Of a stretch of 50,508 nucleotides of DNA, positions 1 through 8,710 are shown piece by piece. The stretch is from Candidatus Hydrogenedentota bacterium (GTDB taxonomy: Bacteria; Hydrogenedentota; Hydrogenedentia; Hydrogenedentales; SLHB01): the NCBI GenBank assembly GCA_016215105.1, contig JACRLJ010000048.1, positions 1-50,508 on the forward strand. The letters are read 5' to 3'. A program made the position numbers and the translations under genes. Every line of letters begins with the position of its first letter. Positions within the stretch are counted from its first letter, which is position 1. The notes under the pieces were generated by a model. It searched no databases and was not told the origin of the DNA. It was given only the letters and a program-made list of their open reading frames with translations.

Positions 1-212
1 GCCTGGTTGGGGAATTTGTCCTTGTTCTCACCGGAAAACATCTTGAAAATCAGCCCAAACTGCTTCAGATTATTCTGGCAAGATGCGCGCCTGGCGGCCT
101 CACGGGCTCGAGCAAGCGCAGGAAGGAGAATCGCGGCAAGGATGCCGATAATCGCGATAACCACCAAGAGCTCGATTAGCGTAAATCCTTTCGTCCTCGT
201 CCATGGTTTCAT
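1..212 (-). CDS. Prepilin-type N-terminal domain protein (DUF1559-like), partial
   Basis: Type IV pilin-like or pseudopilin protein; only the first 70 or so residues lie in the window and the rest runs off the left edge. The start is the ATG at 212, preceded by AGGAG seven nucleotides upstream. After a short basic leader (MKPWTRTK) comes the prepilin peptidase site and hydrophobic helix, [19 protein letters not shown], with Glu at +5 of the mature protein. It continues [20 protein letters not shown], the hallmark of the DUF1559/H-X9-DG family that is amplified in Planctomycetes and related phyla. It would be processed at the inner membrane and used in a type II secretion-like or pilus structure. 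The C-terminal domain cannot be seen, so the subfamily is inferred from the N-terminus. Confidence 0.9.
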   Translation of the reverse strand, partial: MKPWTRTKGFTLIELLVVIAIIGILAAILLPALARAREAARRASCQNNLKQFGLIFKMFSGENKDKFPNQ

Positions 213-655
213 GTTAGCTCTCCTCGCGAGACTCGGAAGTCTCTGCGCATTTAGAGATGATCCTATTGGTATGTCTACTACAATCCTCTTACACGCCTAA
301 GACGGTGCGAGTTCTTGACCCCAACATCACCTCCTTCCTGGGTTATTCACGTACACGTGATACCAAATTCCGGCTGACGCAATTCTTGCACTTTCTGCGC
401 GCGAAATGATTGAACGATTCTTGCCGCGGCTTTGTACGTAACTGGCGGAATATGGGTTTCTGCCACCCGACCAATTGAAGGAATCCTGTGGCGGTTTGCG
501 TCATGCCATGTCACAGCCCGAGTATCGCGGGCCGCGCTCAGGCACAAGTTGCAGAAGTATTGCATGTCAGATCCGCACGATATGGTTCGCGAGCAAATAG
601 CTCGTTTCGCGAATGCCGTGAACTCTAGTAAGCAATTTCAATTTATGGTGTTACG

Positions 656-782
656 CTAGAGGCGCGGCCAGAGTGCCTCCACATAGAGGAACTCCGCGCG
701 AGCCAGCGCCGGTATTGAACAACTTACAGATGCTTTCTGGCCGCGCCGCGTCGAGAAGCCGAATTTCTGGCCGGATTGCTAG
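656..782 (+). repeat. Miniature inverted-repeat element, copy 1
   Basis: A 119-bp body (660-778) lies between CTAG at 656-659 and CTAG at 779-782. The left arm at 661-676 (GGCGCGGCCAGAGTGC, two changes from copies 2 and 3) pairs with GCTTTCTGGCCGCGCC at 732-747 across a 55-nt loop. A third segment with TTCTGGCCG follows near the right end. The geometry is identical to the copies at 2743-2869 and 12800-12926. The loop carries the conserved block CAACTTACAGATGC. No open reading frame is present, so it is non-autonomous. Confidence 0.85.
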
Positions 783-1085
783 GCATAGCGCATTTCGTAG
801 CCGGAATGGAGTCGTTTCAATTCTTTGTCATAGCATTTCTCATACTGGAAATACTGAACCTGAGCAGCGCCCTTGCCAATGAAATACATCCCGTATCGTA
901 GATGCCGATTTCATACTGAACACGGAAGAAAACATTCAATTCAGTTAGAGACACAAGTTTCATAATCGTTACACCAGATACAATAACAGTAACTACACCG
1001 GGGATATGCTGTAGTCTCCTGGCGGAAGCACCACCACCGTATGCATGCGCCCGCAACGGCAATGTGTATTGCGAGTCGGCCATAG

Positions 1086-1158
1086 ACGTCAACGATGTCT
1101 ACTGGACTGGCACGTATGCTAGGTATCCGGAAAACTACAATACGTCAACGTTGACTAC
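1086..1158 (+). promoter_or_regulatory. Palindrome and direct repeats upstream of the glycosidase-like gene
   Basis: The 12-bp perfect palindrome GTCAACGTTGAC lies at 1144-1155, directly before the AAGGAG ribosome binding site at 1159. The block ACGTCAACGnnnnCTAC occurs twice, at 1086-1102 and 1142-1158. A palindrome with a central CG is typical of LacI-family operators, so a sugar-responsive operator is possible. No regulator gene is adjacent, so this is inference. Confidence 0.4.
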
Positions 1159-1172
1159 AAGGAGCGTTGCTT

Positions 1173-2504
1173 ATGCGGAAGATCAACCGGCGTCAATTCA
1201 TTCAAATAAGTTCTGCAGCGGGCGCAAGCCTTGTGACCGGGACGGCTTTGGCTAACGCCAACGTCCTGTCCGGCGCGCTTAGCGCAGGAAGAGACTCGTT
1301 TGTGGACCGTATCGCTTTCGGCCCGTGGATGAACGACACCCGGATTAACCCGCTGCCGTTTTCGGGGTGGCCGCCGGAAAACTTCGACGATTCCACAGTC
1401 GAGGGACTCATTCAAACCTTCGATCTAAACCAGGCTTTCGGCTATAACATCTACGACATCTTCGGGTTGTTTGCCACCTGGGGCTGGCCAGAGGATATCG
1501 AGAGCGCCGCGACACCAGAGCGCGCCGCTCGCGTGCGCAAGGTCATCAAAGCCGCCCATGACCGCAACATCAGGGTTATACCCGGCATGGGTGTGTACAG
1601 TTGGGGCTTCGACGAGATCATCAAGAATCACCCCGAGGTGGCGGGCGTCAACCAGAAGTATCCCAACGAGCACGTCATGTGCGCTTCCAAAGAGGCATCC
1701 TGGACGTGGCAGCAGAGACTCATCGATTTCATGATGAAGTGGGATATTGACGGTTTTCATCTTGAGGCAGCGGACTTGGGCCGATGTTCGTGCCCGGATT
1801 GTATGGCGACGTGGCCCAATAATGCCGACTATTACAACAACGTCACGGCACGCACGGCGCAATACATCCGGGAGAAGATGCCCAGCGCGTACGTGATGTT
1901 GACGACGATCAGTTGGGCCGACTGGAACACGGGATTCACGGAGCAGGACAAGAACGCATTGGTCGAAATCAGCAAAAGCGTTGACTGCATCTTCGACCAG
2001 GGCCATCACGCGTGCTACATCAGGCCCCCGGATCGCAAACCATTCATCGAACTCTACGCCGACGGCGGCCGCGGCGTCTTGTATTACCAAGGCCCGCCAA
2101 ACAACCCCGGTGTCGAGATCAATATCGCTTTTGGCGGCCAGATGATGTGCAATGCGGACAAGAGCGTCGAGGAGAATCTCAGCAGCGTGCTCGAGCGCCT
2201 CTACAAGCCAAAATCCCCCGCGGCTCTGGACAAGCTTGTGAATGTCGTGCGGGGGGCCGAGGACGCCTATTTCAACAGCATGGAATGGGATGAGAAGCGC
2301 CTGTACCTCAAGGGTAACAAGGCTTTCCCCGGCCCCGGCGAATTGCATCTGTCACGGCCGATTACCGGTTTGTACGGCACGCCCGACTACCTCCTCGAAC
2401 CCCAACTCACTTTCGCCGGGCGTAGCGCCTACAATGCTGGGCTCGAAGCGGTCTTGAAGGAAGTCTACGCAATCGGCGACCAGTTTGAAGACGACCCGAG
2501 ATAG
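1173..2504 (+). CDS. Tat-exported TIM-barrel glycosidase-like protein
   Basis: A 443-residue protein. The ATG at 1173 is chosen over an in-frame TTG at 1167 because AAGGAG at 1159-1164 is correctly spaced for the ATG. The N-terminus MRKINRRQFIQISSAAGASL is a clear twin-arginine signal, so the folded protein is probably exported. The middle section reads like the (beta/alpha)8 barrel of retaining sugar hydrolases: an IRVIPGMGVYSWG strand, then WDIDGFHLEAADLGRCSCPDC at about 190-212, with an acidic pair and a Cys-rich loop of the kind seen after the catalytic strand in GH20/GH67-like barrels. I cannot assign a substrate or a family number. It stands alone, not in an operon, with a candidate operator just upstream. 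Confidence 0.7.
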   Translation: MRKINRRQFIQISSAAGASLVTGTALANANVLSGALSAGRDSFVDRIAFGPWMNDTRINPLPFSGWPPENFDDSTVEGLIQTFDLNQAFGYNIYDIFGLFATWGWPEDIESAATPERAARVRKVIKAAHDRNIRVIPGMGVYSWGFDEIIKNHPEVAGVNQKYPNEHVMCASKEASWTWQQRLIDFMMKWDIDGFHLEAADLGRCSCPDCMATWPNNADYYNNVTARTAQYIREKMPSAYVMLTTISWADWNTGFTEQDKNALVEISKSVDCIFDQGHHACYIRPPDRKPFIELYADGGRGVLYYQGPPNNPGVEINIAFGGQMMCNADKSVEENLSSVLERLYKPKSPAALDKLVNVVRGAEDAYFNSMEWDEKRLYLKGNKAFPGPGELHLSRPITGLYGTPDYLLEPQLTFAGRSAYNAGLEAVLKEVYAIGDQFEDDPR

Positions 2505-2548
2505 CCCCGTGACCAAAATAGGCGCCGGCGGGGGAGCGAGTTGGAAGA

Positions 2549-2625
2549 TGGCGCGCCTGGAGCGATTCGAACGCTCGGCCTACGGCTTAGAAGGCCGTTG
2601 CTCTATCCAACTGAGCTACAGGCGC
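2549..2625 (-). tRNA. tRNA-Arg (anticodon TCT)
   Basis: Read on the minus strand, the 7-bp acceptor stem GCGCCTG/CAGGCGC encloses a D arm (AGCTCAGTTGGATAGAGC), an anticodon stem-loop ACGGC-CTTCTAA-GCCGT giving anticodon TCT, and a T arm with GTTCGAATC. The discriminator base is G and the 3' CCA is encoded (2549-2551), so the gene is 77 nt including CCA. It decodes AGA and probably AGG arginine codons. Confidence 0.97.
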
Positions 2626-2742
2626 GTGGCGGCCGGATCGAGGCGTCACCGGCGCGGTGCAGTTATTATCCCACACCCGAACCACGCCGTTCCACTGGAC
2701 CAGCGGACGAACAGGCTCTGAACACCGTTCTCTCGGGCGTTT

Positions 2743-2869
2743 CTAAAGGCGCGGCCAGAAAGCCTCCTTTTTCCAAAACCCGACAAAATCGAGCGCTGGT
2801 GCTAAACAACTTACAGATGCTTTCTGGCCGCGCCGCGTCAATTAGCCGGCTTTCTGGCCGAACTCCTAA
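2743..2869 (+). repeat. Miniature inverted-repeat element, copy 2
   Basis: A 119-bp body (2747-2865) is flanked on both sides by CTAA (2743-2746 and 2866-2869). Because the other copies are flanked by CTAG, this flank behaves as a true 4-bp target duplication. Perfect 16-bp arms GGCGCGGCCAGAAAGC (2748-2763) and GCTTTCTGGCCGCGCC (2819-2834) enclose a 55-nt loop. The two ends also share the inverted core CGGCCAGAAAGCC. It sits between tRNA-Arg and ppdK, upstream of the likely ppdK promoter. Confidence 0.88.
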
Positions 2870-2887
2870 CGCGAAATCGGCGATCTT

Positions 2888-2917
2888 TTGAATGTCTTTC
2901 CCTTCATTTGGTACACT
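2888..2917 (+). promoter_or_regulatory. Possible sigma-70 promoter of ppdK
   Basis: TTGAAT at 2888-2893 and TACACT at 2912-2917 are separated by 18 nt and precede ppdK by about 140 nt, directly after miniature element copy 2. Each hexamer matches consensus at four positions, so the call is moderate at best. Confidence 0.35.
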
Positions 2918-3058
2918 TCCCTGGTTTTGCCAACGGGGGAAGTGGGCGCGTGGCCTGCACGCGGGAAGACGCGCAGCATCCGCTGACAGAACAACGAAGA
3001 GAATTCAATGCACGCCGCATGTCCGCGGCAGACTCTACAAGGAAGGAGAACGCAACAC

Positions 3059-5896
3059 ATGGCTAAGAAGAATGTCTATTCCTTCGGGGGTGGCAAGGCA
3101 GATGGCAAGGCCGAGATGAAGAACCTCCTCGGAGGCAAGGGCGCCAATCTCGCCGAAATGTCCAGCCTGAAGATCCCTGTGCCCGCAGGTTACACCATCA
3201 CGACCGAAATGTGTACGGCCTATTACGCAAACAAAGGTCAGCTTCCCAAGGACTTTATCAAGGAAGCGAACGCGGCCTTGACGAAGGTCGAGAAGATCAT
3301 GGGCAAGAAGTTCGGCGATCCGAAGGACCCGCTGCTGGTGTCGGTACGGTCGGGCGCTCGCCGTTCGATGCCGGGCATGATGGAGACGGTTCTGAATGTC
3401 GGGCTGACCTCGAAGACCATTCCGGCGCTCATCGCGAAGACCAAGCACGAGCGCTTCGTGTACGATTCCTATCGCCGCCTGATCACCATGTACTCCGACG
3501 TGGTGATGGAGAAGGCCGCGGGCCTCGAACCCGCTGAAGGCAAGGGCGTACGCCACCAGCTCGAACACGCTCTCGAAGCGATGAAGCGGTCGCGCGGCGT
3601 CACAGGCGACACGGACCTGACCGCGGCAGACCTCAAAGAACTGAGCGAGCAGTACAAGAGCATCGTCAAGAATTGCATCGGCAAGGAATTTCCCGACGAT
3701 CCCTACGAGCAGTTGTGGGGCGGTATCAAAGCCGTGTTCCAGTCCTGGAACGGCAAACGCGCCATCAGCTACCGCCGCATCGAGCGCATTCCCGACGAGT
3801 GGGGCACCGCAGTCAACGTTCAAGCGATGGTGTTCGGCAACACCGGCGACAACTCAGCCACGGGCGTCGCGTTCACGCGCGATCCGAGCACGGGTGACAA
3901 CAAATTCTACGGCGAATGGCTGGTCAATGCGCAAGGTGAAGACGTGGTTGCGGGTATCCGTACGCCATCACCCCTGAACAAAGCCACCAAGACCGAACAC
4001 AGCGCTCACTTGTTGTCCCTCGAAGAGCAGAATCCCAAAGTGTACAAAGAGCTTGACGCCATCCGCACCAAGCTTGAGAAGCATTACCACGACATGCAAG
4101 ACATCGAGTTCACCATCGAAGATGGAAAATTGTGGATGCTGCAATGCCGCGTAGGCAAGCGCGCCGGGGCTGCGGCGGTACGCATGGCCGTCGAAATGGC
4201 CGAAACCAAACTGATCGACAAAGCGACGGCCATTTCGCGCGTCGCTCCGGAGCAATTGGACGAACTCCTGCACACGATGCTGGACCCCGAGGCAGAGAAG
4301 ACCGCGCCTAAGCTGGCGAAGGGTCTACCGGCGGGTCCCGGCGGCGGTGTTGGCCAGGTGGTCCTCACGGCGGATACCGCGGCCGAATGGGCCAAGCGCG
4401 GAAAGACCGTAATCCTGGTCCGCGCGGAGACCTCCCCGGAAGACGTCCACGGCATGCACGTGGCCGAAGCGATCCTCACCGCCAAGGGCGGCATGACCTC
4501 GCACGCGGCGCTGGTAGCGCGCGGCTGGGGCAAGTGCTGCATCGTCGGTTGCGGCGCGCTGCACATTGATGTGGCCGCGAAAGAAGTCCACGTAGATGGA
4601 AAGGTTATCCGCGAGGGTGACTGGATCTCGATGAACGGTTCGCGCGGTATCGTCTATCAAGGCTCGGTGCCGGTGGTACCCGCTGAACCCGAGAAGAATC
4701 CGTGGTACAAAAAGCTCATGGGCTGGGTTGACGCGACACGCCAAATCAATGTGCGCACTAACGCCGACAGTCCTGCCGACGCAGCGCAAGCCATCGCGTT
4801 CGGCGCCGAAGGTATCGGACTGTGCCGCACCGAGCACATGTTCTTCGATCCCGCGCGCATCATTCACGTGCGTGAAATGATCCTGGCGGAAAATGAGGAG
4901 TTGCGGCGCGCCGCCGTCATGAAGCTCCTTCCATTCCAGAAGGCGGATTTCCTCGGCATCTTCCGCGCTATGGCCGGCAAACCAGTCACTGTCCGTTTGC
5001 TCGATCCGCCGTTGCACGAGTTTGTCACGCTCGACGACCGCCAGGTCGAGGAGTTGTCGGGTCAGATTGGCGTGCCGGCAAACAAGATCCAGGCCCGTAT
5101 CAATCAGCTTCACGAGCTGAATCCCATGCTTGGCCACCGTGGCTGCCGTCTGGGCATCGCATATCCCGAGATCACCGAGATGCAGGTGCGCGCTATCCTC
5201 GAGGCTGCTGCGGAGTTGATCAAGGAGAAGATCAAGGTACTGCCCGAGATCATGATCCCGCTCGTCGGACACCAGAACGAGTTCATCCACCAGGCCGCGA
5301 TCGCCGCGCGCGTCGCCGCCGAAGTCGAGAAACAGTACGGGATCAAAGTACCGCACCTCGTGGGCACGATGATCGAAATCCCGCGCGCGTGCCTTGTCGC
5401 CGACAAGATCGCTGAGAAGGCTCAGTTCTTCAGCTTTGGTACAAACGACCTCACGCAGATGGGCTTCGGATACTCGCGCGACGACATCGGCGGATTCCTT
5501 CCGGCTTATCTCGGAAACAAGATCCTCCCGGAGGACCCGTTCCAGGTCCTCGACCAAGAAGGCATCGGCCAATTGGTCAAGATGGGTGTGGAGCGCGGCC
5601 GTTCGTCGCGGCCCGACCTCAAGGTCGGTATCTGTGGCGAGCACGGCGGCGAACCCGCATCGGTTAAGTTCTGCCATCGCGTCGGACTGAACTACGTAAG
5701 CTGCAGCCCGTTCCGCGTGCCAATCGCGCGTCTCGCGGCGGCGCAAGCAGCCATCGAGACGCCGCGCAAGGCCGCGAAAGCGAAGGCCTCAGCAAAAAAG
5801 ACTGCGAAACCCTCGGCGAAAAAGGCCGCTGCAAAGAAAGCGGCGCCTAAGAAGACCGCCGTGAAGAAAGCCGCCGCCAAAGGCAAGAAGAAGTAG
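3059..5896 (+). CDS. ppdK: Pyruvate, phosphate dikinase with lysine-rich C-terminal tail
   Basis: Interconverts pyruvate + ATP + Pi and PEP + AMP + PPi, linking glycolysis and gluconeogenesis in the cytosol. The ATG at 3059 follows GGAAGGAG at 3041-3048; 17 in-frame codons upstream lack such a site and are excluded. The 945 residues show the N-terminal ATP-grasp half starting at YSFGGGK, the phosphohistidine swivelling domain with GGMTSHAALVARG (catalytic His482), and the PEP/pyruvate TIM barrel ending in GICGEHGGEPASV and YVSCSPFRVPIARLAAAQ. That completes the usual 870-900 residue enzyme. Residues 901-945 are an extra tail built almost only of Lys, Ala, Pro, Thr and Ser, with about 18 lysines in 45 residues, like the C-terminal domain of histone H1 or HC1 proteins. 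A strong terminator follows, so the gene is probably monocistronic. Confidence 0.97.
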   Translation: MAKKNVYSFGGGKADGKAEMKNLLGGKGANLAEMSSLKIPVPAGYTITTEMCTAYYANKGQLPKDFIKEANAALTKVEKIMGKKFGDPKDPLLVSVRSGARRSMPGMMETVLNVGLTSKTIPALIAKTKHERFVYDSYRRLITMYSDVVMEKAAGLEPAEGKGVRHQLEHALEAMKRSRGVTGDTDLTAADLKELSEQYKSIVKNCIGKEFPDDPYEQLWGGIKAVFQSWNGKRAISYRRIERIPDEWGTAVNVQAMVFGNTGDNSATGVAFTRDPSTGDNKFYGEWLVNAQGEDVVAGIRTPSPLNKATKTEHSAHLLSLEEQNPKVYKELDAIRTKLEKHYHDMQDIEFTIEDGKLWMLQCRVGKRAGAAAVRMAVEMAETKLIDKATAISRVAPEQLDELLHTMLDPEAEKTAPKLAKGLPAGPGGGVGQVVLTADTAAEWAKRGKTVILVRAETSPEDVHGMHVAEAILTAKGGMTSHAALVARGWGKCCIVGCGALHIDVAAKEVHVDGKVIREGDWISMNGSRGIVYQGSVPVVPAEPEKNPWYKKLMGWVDATRQINVRTNADSPADAAQAIAFGAEGIGLCRTEHMFFDPARIIHVREMILAENEELRRAAVMKLLPFQKADFLGIFRAMAGKPVTVRLLDPPLHEFVTLDDRQVEELSGQIGVPANKIQARINQLHELNPMLGHRGCRLGIAYPEITEMQVRAILEAAAELIKEKIKVLPEIMIPLVGHQNEFIHQAAIAARVAAEVEKQYGIKVPHLVGTMIEIPRACLVADKIAEKAQFFSFGTNDLTQMGFGYSRDDIGGFLPAYLGNKILPEDPFQVLDQEGIGQLVKMGVERGRSSRPDLKVGICGEHGGEPASVKFCHRVGLNYVSCSPFRVPIARLAAAQAAIETPRKAAKAKASAKKTAKPSAKKAAAKKAAPKKTAVKKAAAKGKKK

Positions 5897-5920
5897 CAGC
5901 GCATACACCACCAGTCGCTT

Positions 5921-5962
5921 GCGCCCCTGGGACTGAACGCCAGTCCCGGGGGCGCTTTGTTT
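5921..5962 (+). terminator. Rho-independent terminator of ppdK
   Basis: A 15-bp stem, GCGCCCCTGGGACTG with CAGTCCCGGGGGCGC (one T-G pair), encloses a 5-nt loop and is followed by TTTGTTT. It lies 25 nt after the ppdK stop. Confidence 0.9.
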
Positions 5963-6048
5963 GCGCATAGGCCGTACCCTGCGCATTGTGATCCATTTGT
6001 AGAGGTGAACTCTGCGGGACTGCCTTACCCAACCGCCATTTCGTCCAT

Positions 6049-6086
6049 TTGCTTTACACAAGTACTTTGTAGTATAATGTACTTTG
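6049..6086 (+). promoter_or_regulatory. Sigma-70 promoter with repeat flanks, radical SAM gene
   Basis: TTGCTT (6049-6054) and a perfect TATAAT (6073-6078) are 18 nt apart, about 60 nt before the radical SAM start codon. The sequence GTACTTTG occurs twice as a direct repeat, at 6062-6069 and 6079-6086, bracketing the -10 box. AGTAC and GTACT also form an inverted pair over the same interval. Either arrangement could be a repressor site. Confidence 0.65.
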
Positions 6087-6139
6087 AATATGATCGAGCA
6101 CGAAGCAATTCAACCGCATAGGCGGCAGCGGGAGGCCCT

Positions 6140-7486
6140 ATGAAGATTACCCTAATCTCACCCAAGATGAGCCTGCGCCCCATGGACTCTGAGTACAAGC
6201 GCCGGCTCTCCCCTTCCCTTTCGCTACTTACTCTCGCTGCGCTGACGCCCGCCGAACATCAGATCACTATCCAGGATGAAAACGTTGGCCCTATCCGCTT
6301 CGATCAACCAGCGGACTTGGTTGGCGTCAATGTCAATGTCGATACCTCCGTCCGGGCGTACGCCATCGCGAGGCGCTTCCGCGAACGGGGCGTGCCGGTC
6401 ATTCTCGGTGGTATCCACGCCAGCGCCAGCCCGGACGAGGCCCTGGACTCCGCGGATGCAGTATGTATTGGCGGCGCCGAAGGGGTGTGGGAGCAGGTTC
6501 TGGCCGACGCACAGAACGGAGGCCTTAAACCACGCTACCAGAAAACCGGCCCCATCGACGCAGCAATGATCCCTGGCCCACGCTGGGAACTACTCGATGC
6601 ATCACGGTATCTCTATACCAATATCGTGTGCGCATCCCGCGGGTGCTGCTTCCGCTGTGAGTTCTGTTACAACAGCGCAGACTATGTCCACCCCGGCTGC
6701 CGCCCCCGGCCCATCGAGCGCGTTCTGGCCGACATTCGCCGGCTGAATACCAAGCAGGTCATGTTTATCGACGACAACCTTATCGGCAACGTGGCTTGGG
6801 CTCGGGAACTCGTCCACGCCATCGCTCCGCTCGGCCTTACGTGGCACGCCGCTGTCTCCACCAACATCGGAAGGCATCTGGACCTCCTCGACGCGATGCG
6901 CAGCGCCGGATGCCGCAGTCTGTTCATAGGGTTCGAGTCAATCAACGGCGATTCCGTCCGTAACGCCAACAAGCGCCAAAACAATATCGCCGATTACGCG
7001 CAGATCATCCGAGCGATCCATGAGCGCGGAATGATGGTTAACGCCAGCCTGGTGCTCGGCTTCGACGAAGACGGTCCCGGCGTGTTCGATAAGACCCTCG
7101 CATGGCTAATTCAAAACAAGGTCGAAACAATGACCGCGCATATTCTCACGCCATACCCCGGCACTAAACTCTACGCTCGGCTCGAACGCGAGGGCCGAAT
7201 CGAGGACCGCGACCCGAGCCACTACAACACCGCCAACGTGGTGTTCACGCCAAAACGCATGACGAAATCGGAACTCTACGAAGGGTACTTGCGCATGTAC
7301 CGCGAGTTCTACTCCTTCCGCGGGATCTACCGGCGTATCCCCAACGAGCGCCAGAATCTCATCCCCTACCTCCTCTTTAACCTCTGCTACCGGAAATTCG
7401 GAAAACTCACCAGCGCGTGCGCCCGCTGGGGACTCATGCGCGCCGCAGGCCAACTCGCCCGCAGATTGTCCTATGGAATAGGGTAA
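6140..7486 (+). CDS. B12-binding domain radical SAM protein
   Basis: A 448-residue enzyme. The N-terminal 130 residues resemble a cobalamin-binding Rossmann domain (VNVNVDTSVRAYAIARRFRERG, then VILGGIHASASPDEAL), followed by the radical SAM barrel. The [4Fe-4S] motif CCFRCEFC gives C-x3-C-x2-C at C169, C173 and C176. Later segments MFIDDNLIGN, LFIGFESING and LVLGFDEDG are the usual barrel strands of this superfamily. Such proteins catalyse radical methylations or rearrangements in lipid, cofactor or secondary metabolism; the substrate cannot be told here. Initiation at ATG 6140 follows a purine-rich GGGAGG. It is a single-gene unit behind a good promoter, with no partner genes that would suggest a pathway. 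Confidence 0.88.
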   Translation: MKITLISPKMSLRPMDSEYKRRLSPSLSLLTLAALTPAEHQITIQDENVGPIRFDQPADLVGVNVNVDTSVRAYAIARRFRERGVPVILGGIHASASPDEALDSADAVCIGGAEGVWEQVLADAQNGGLKPRYQKTGPIDAAMIPGPRWELLDASRYLYTNIVCASRGCCFRCEFCYNSADYVHPGCRPRPIERVLADIRRLNTKQVMFIDDNLIGNVAWARELVHAIAPLGLTWHAAVSTNIGRHLDLLDAMRSAGCRSLFIGFESINGDSVRNANKRQNNIADYAQIIRAIHERGMMVNASLVLGFDEDGPGVFDKTLAWLIQNKVETMTAHILTPYPGTKLYARLEREGRIEDRDPSHYNTANVVFTPKRMTKSELYEGYLRMYREFYSFRGIYRRIPNERQNLIPYLLFNLCYRKFGKLTSACARWGLMRAAGQLARRLSYGIG

Positions 7487-7644
7487 TCCTACCCAGCGGC
7501 TTGGGAACTCTAGTGCTCCTTGAAATCACTTCGGGCGTCGTGTAGCTTTTCTTCGTGTCGAAACGGTGCGCGTTTTTGTCCCCGATCCTTTCGAACGCGC
7601 AGCGGCATTGGAGCAGGTCAAATCGGATTTGCGGAGGTGTACGT

Positions 7645-8622
7645 ATGATTGTTCCGCAATATTGGGCTGAAGGTCGCGCGAAGGCGAGACAGGACAAGCA
7701 ACAAGTCACTGTGCGGCGTTTCGGCTGGTCCGACATCAGCCAAGAGGACGCGCAGCAACAGGCCAATGCCCGAAGCCAGGAGGCGTTGCAGCGAATCCTT
7801 TCAGGGGTCAAGCTCGACCGCAGCGAGCCCAAAATATCCTATAACGGGGCCGCCGGTGTGCCCATACGGGAAGAGGTTGTCGAGCGCCACGGCGAAACCG
7901 TCATTACACGCAACTCCTACGGCGCGCGGTGTCTGAACACCCCCAACGTGTTGTTCGCCGATATCGATTTCCAAACAACGCCGACGTTTCAGTTCATAGC
8001 CGCTATCGTTCTCACAACGCTGGCGGCGGCCATAGTCATCGGTTGGTATTCCCATTCAACCCTGGTCTGGGCCGCGCTGCTGATATTCATCGTAATGGCA
8101 TCGCGTCCACTGGCCGGACTATTGTACAGTCGTATTCACGGGACGGCGGACGATATGGTGAAGGCCGCCCGCGAGCGAGTACGCGGTCTATCGTCCACAC
8201 ATCCGGAATGGGGATCGAGGTTATATAGAACGCCCGCGGGAGTTCGAGTTCTAGTCACGCACCGCCCTTTCCAGCCGAATGAACCAGAGGTAAGGGAATG
8301 TTTTCAAGCGCTTCGCGTCGATCCGTTGTTCGCCCAAATGTGTCTCAACCAGCAATGCTTTCGCGCGCGCGTCAGCCCCAAACCCTGGCGTATTGGAATC
8401 CCCGACCACATGCGGCCGCGGCCCGGCATCTGGCCCGTGGCGCCGGAACGCATGCCGTTGCGCCAGCGCTGGATTGACCGGTACGAATCCATGGCCGTGT
8501 CGTTTTCGGCGTGTTCGTTCTTGGAGTCAGTCGGCGCCGATACGATTCACCCGGTGGTGGCTCCGGTACTAAGGCTTCATGACGACCTCAGCAAAGCGGC
8601 CAGCGGGTTGCCAATCGCGTAA
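7645..8622 (+). CDS. Conserved membrane protein of unknown function
   Basis: The start is placed at ATG 7645 (MIVPQYWAEGRAKARQ), preceded by GGAGG; 30 in-frame codons upstream have no such site. The protein has 325 residues. Its first 110 residues are soluble and conserved-looking (VTVRRFGWSDISQEDAQQQA, then a GVPIREEVVERHGETVITRN segment ending LNTPNVLFADIDF). Two adjacent membrane helices follow (FIAAIVLTTLAAAIVIGWYS and LVWAALLIFIVMASRPLAG), then about 170 soluble residues. It resembles conserved hypothetical proteins of other bacteria. I know no function for it, and the neighbours (radical SAM enzyme upstream, convergent glycosidase downstream) give no clue. Confidence 0.75.
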   Translation: MIVPQYWAEGRAKARQDKQQVTVRRFGWSDISQEDAQQQANARSQEALQRILSGVKLDRSEPKISYNGAAGVPIREEVVERHGETVITRNSYGARCLNTPNVLFADIDFQTTPTFQFIAAIVLTTLAAAIVIGWYSHSTLVWAALLIFIVMASRPLAGLLYSRIHGTADDMVKAARERVRGLSSTHPEWGSRLYRTPAGVRVLVTHRPFQPNEPEVRECFQALRVDPLFAQMCLNQQCFRARVSPKPWRIGIPDHMRPRPGIWPVAPERMPLRQRWIDRYESMAVSFSACSFLESVGADTIHPVVAPVLRLHDDLSKAASGLPIA

Positions 8623-8677
8623 CGCTAATTGGCCGTTCCGGCATTGGATACGTGGGACGACTCAGATCCAAAGCTGG

Positions 8678-8699
8678 AGACCGGAAGATGGGCCGGTCT
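8678..8699. terminator. Possible bidirectional terminator
   Basis: AGACCGG and CCGGTCT form a 7-bp stem with an 8-nt loop in the 88-bp gap between convergent genes. The following T run is short on both strands, so this is weak. Confidence 0.35.
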
Positions 8700-8710
8700 T
8701 CCTGCGGCCG

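Larger units (their letters stand above)
213..1172. other. 960-bp intergenic region with one miniature element
   Basis: No credible gene is seen between the prepilin start and the glycosidase-like gene; the open frames are short, lack ribosome binding sites and match nothing I recognise. The stretch holds one full miniature inverted-repeat element (656-782) and, at its right end, a palindrome and direct repeats before the next gene. The rest shows no obvious structure. Confidence 0.6.

Noticed and set aside
1107-1123. Sigma-54 type promoter (TGGCAC)
   Set aside because: The -24-like box is present, but the -12 element reads CTAG rather than TTGC.
1425-2348. 307-codon minus-strand frame opposite the Tat-exported protein
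   Set aside because: Shadow of a gene with a good ribosome site and Tat signal.
4325-5746. 473-codon minus-strand frame inside ppdK
   Set aside because: Antisense to an intact, well-recognised enzyme; composition is that of a shadow frame.
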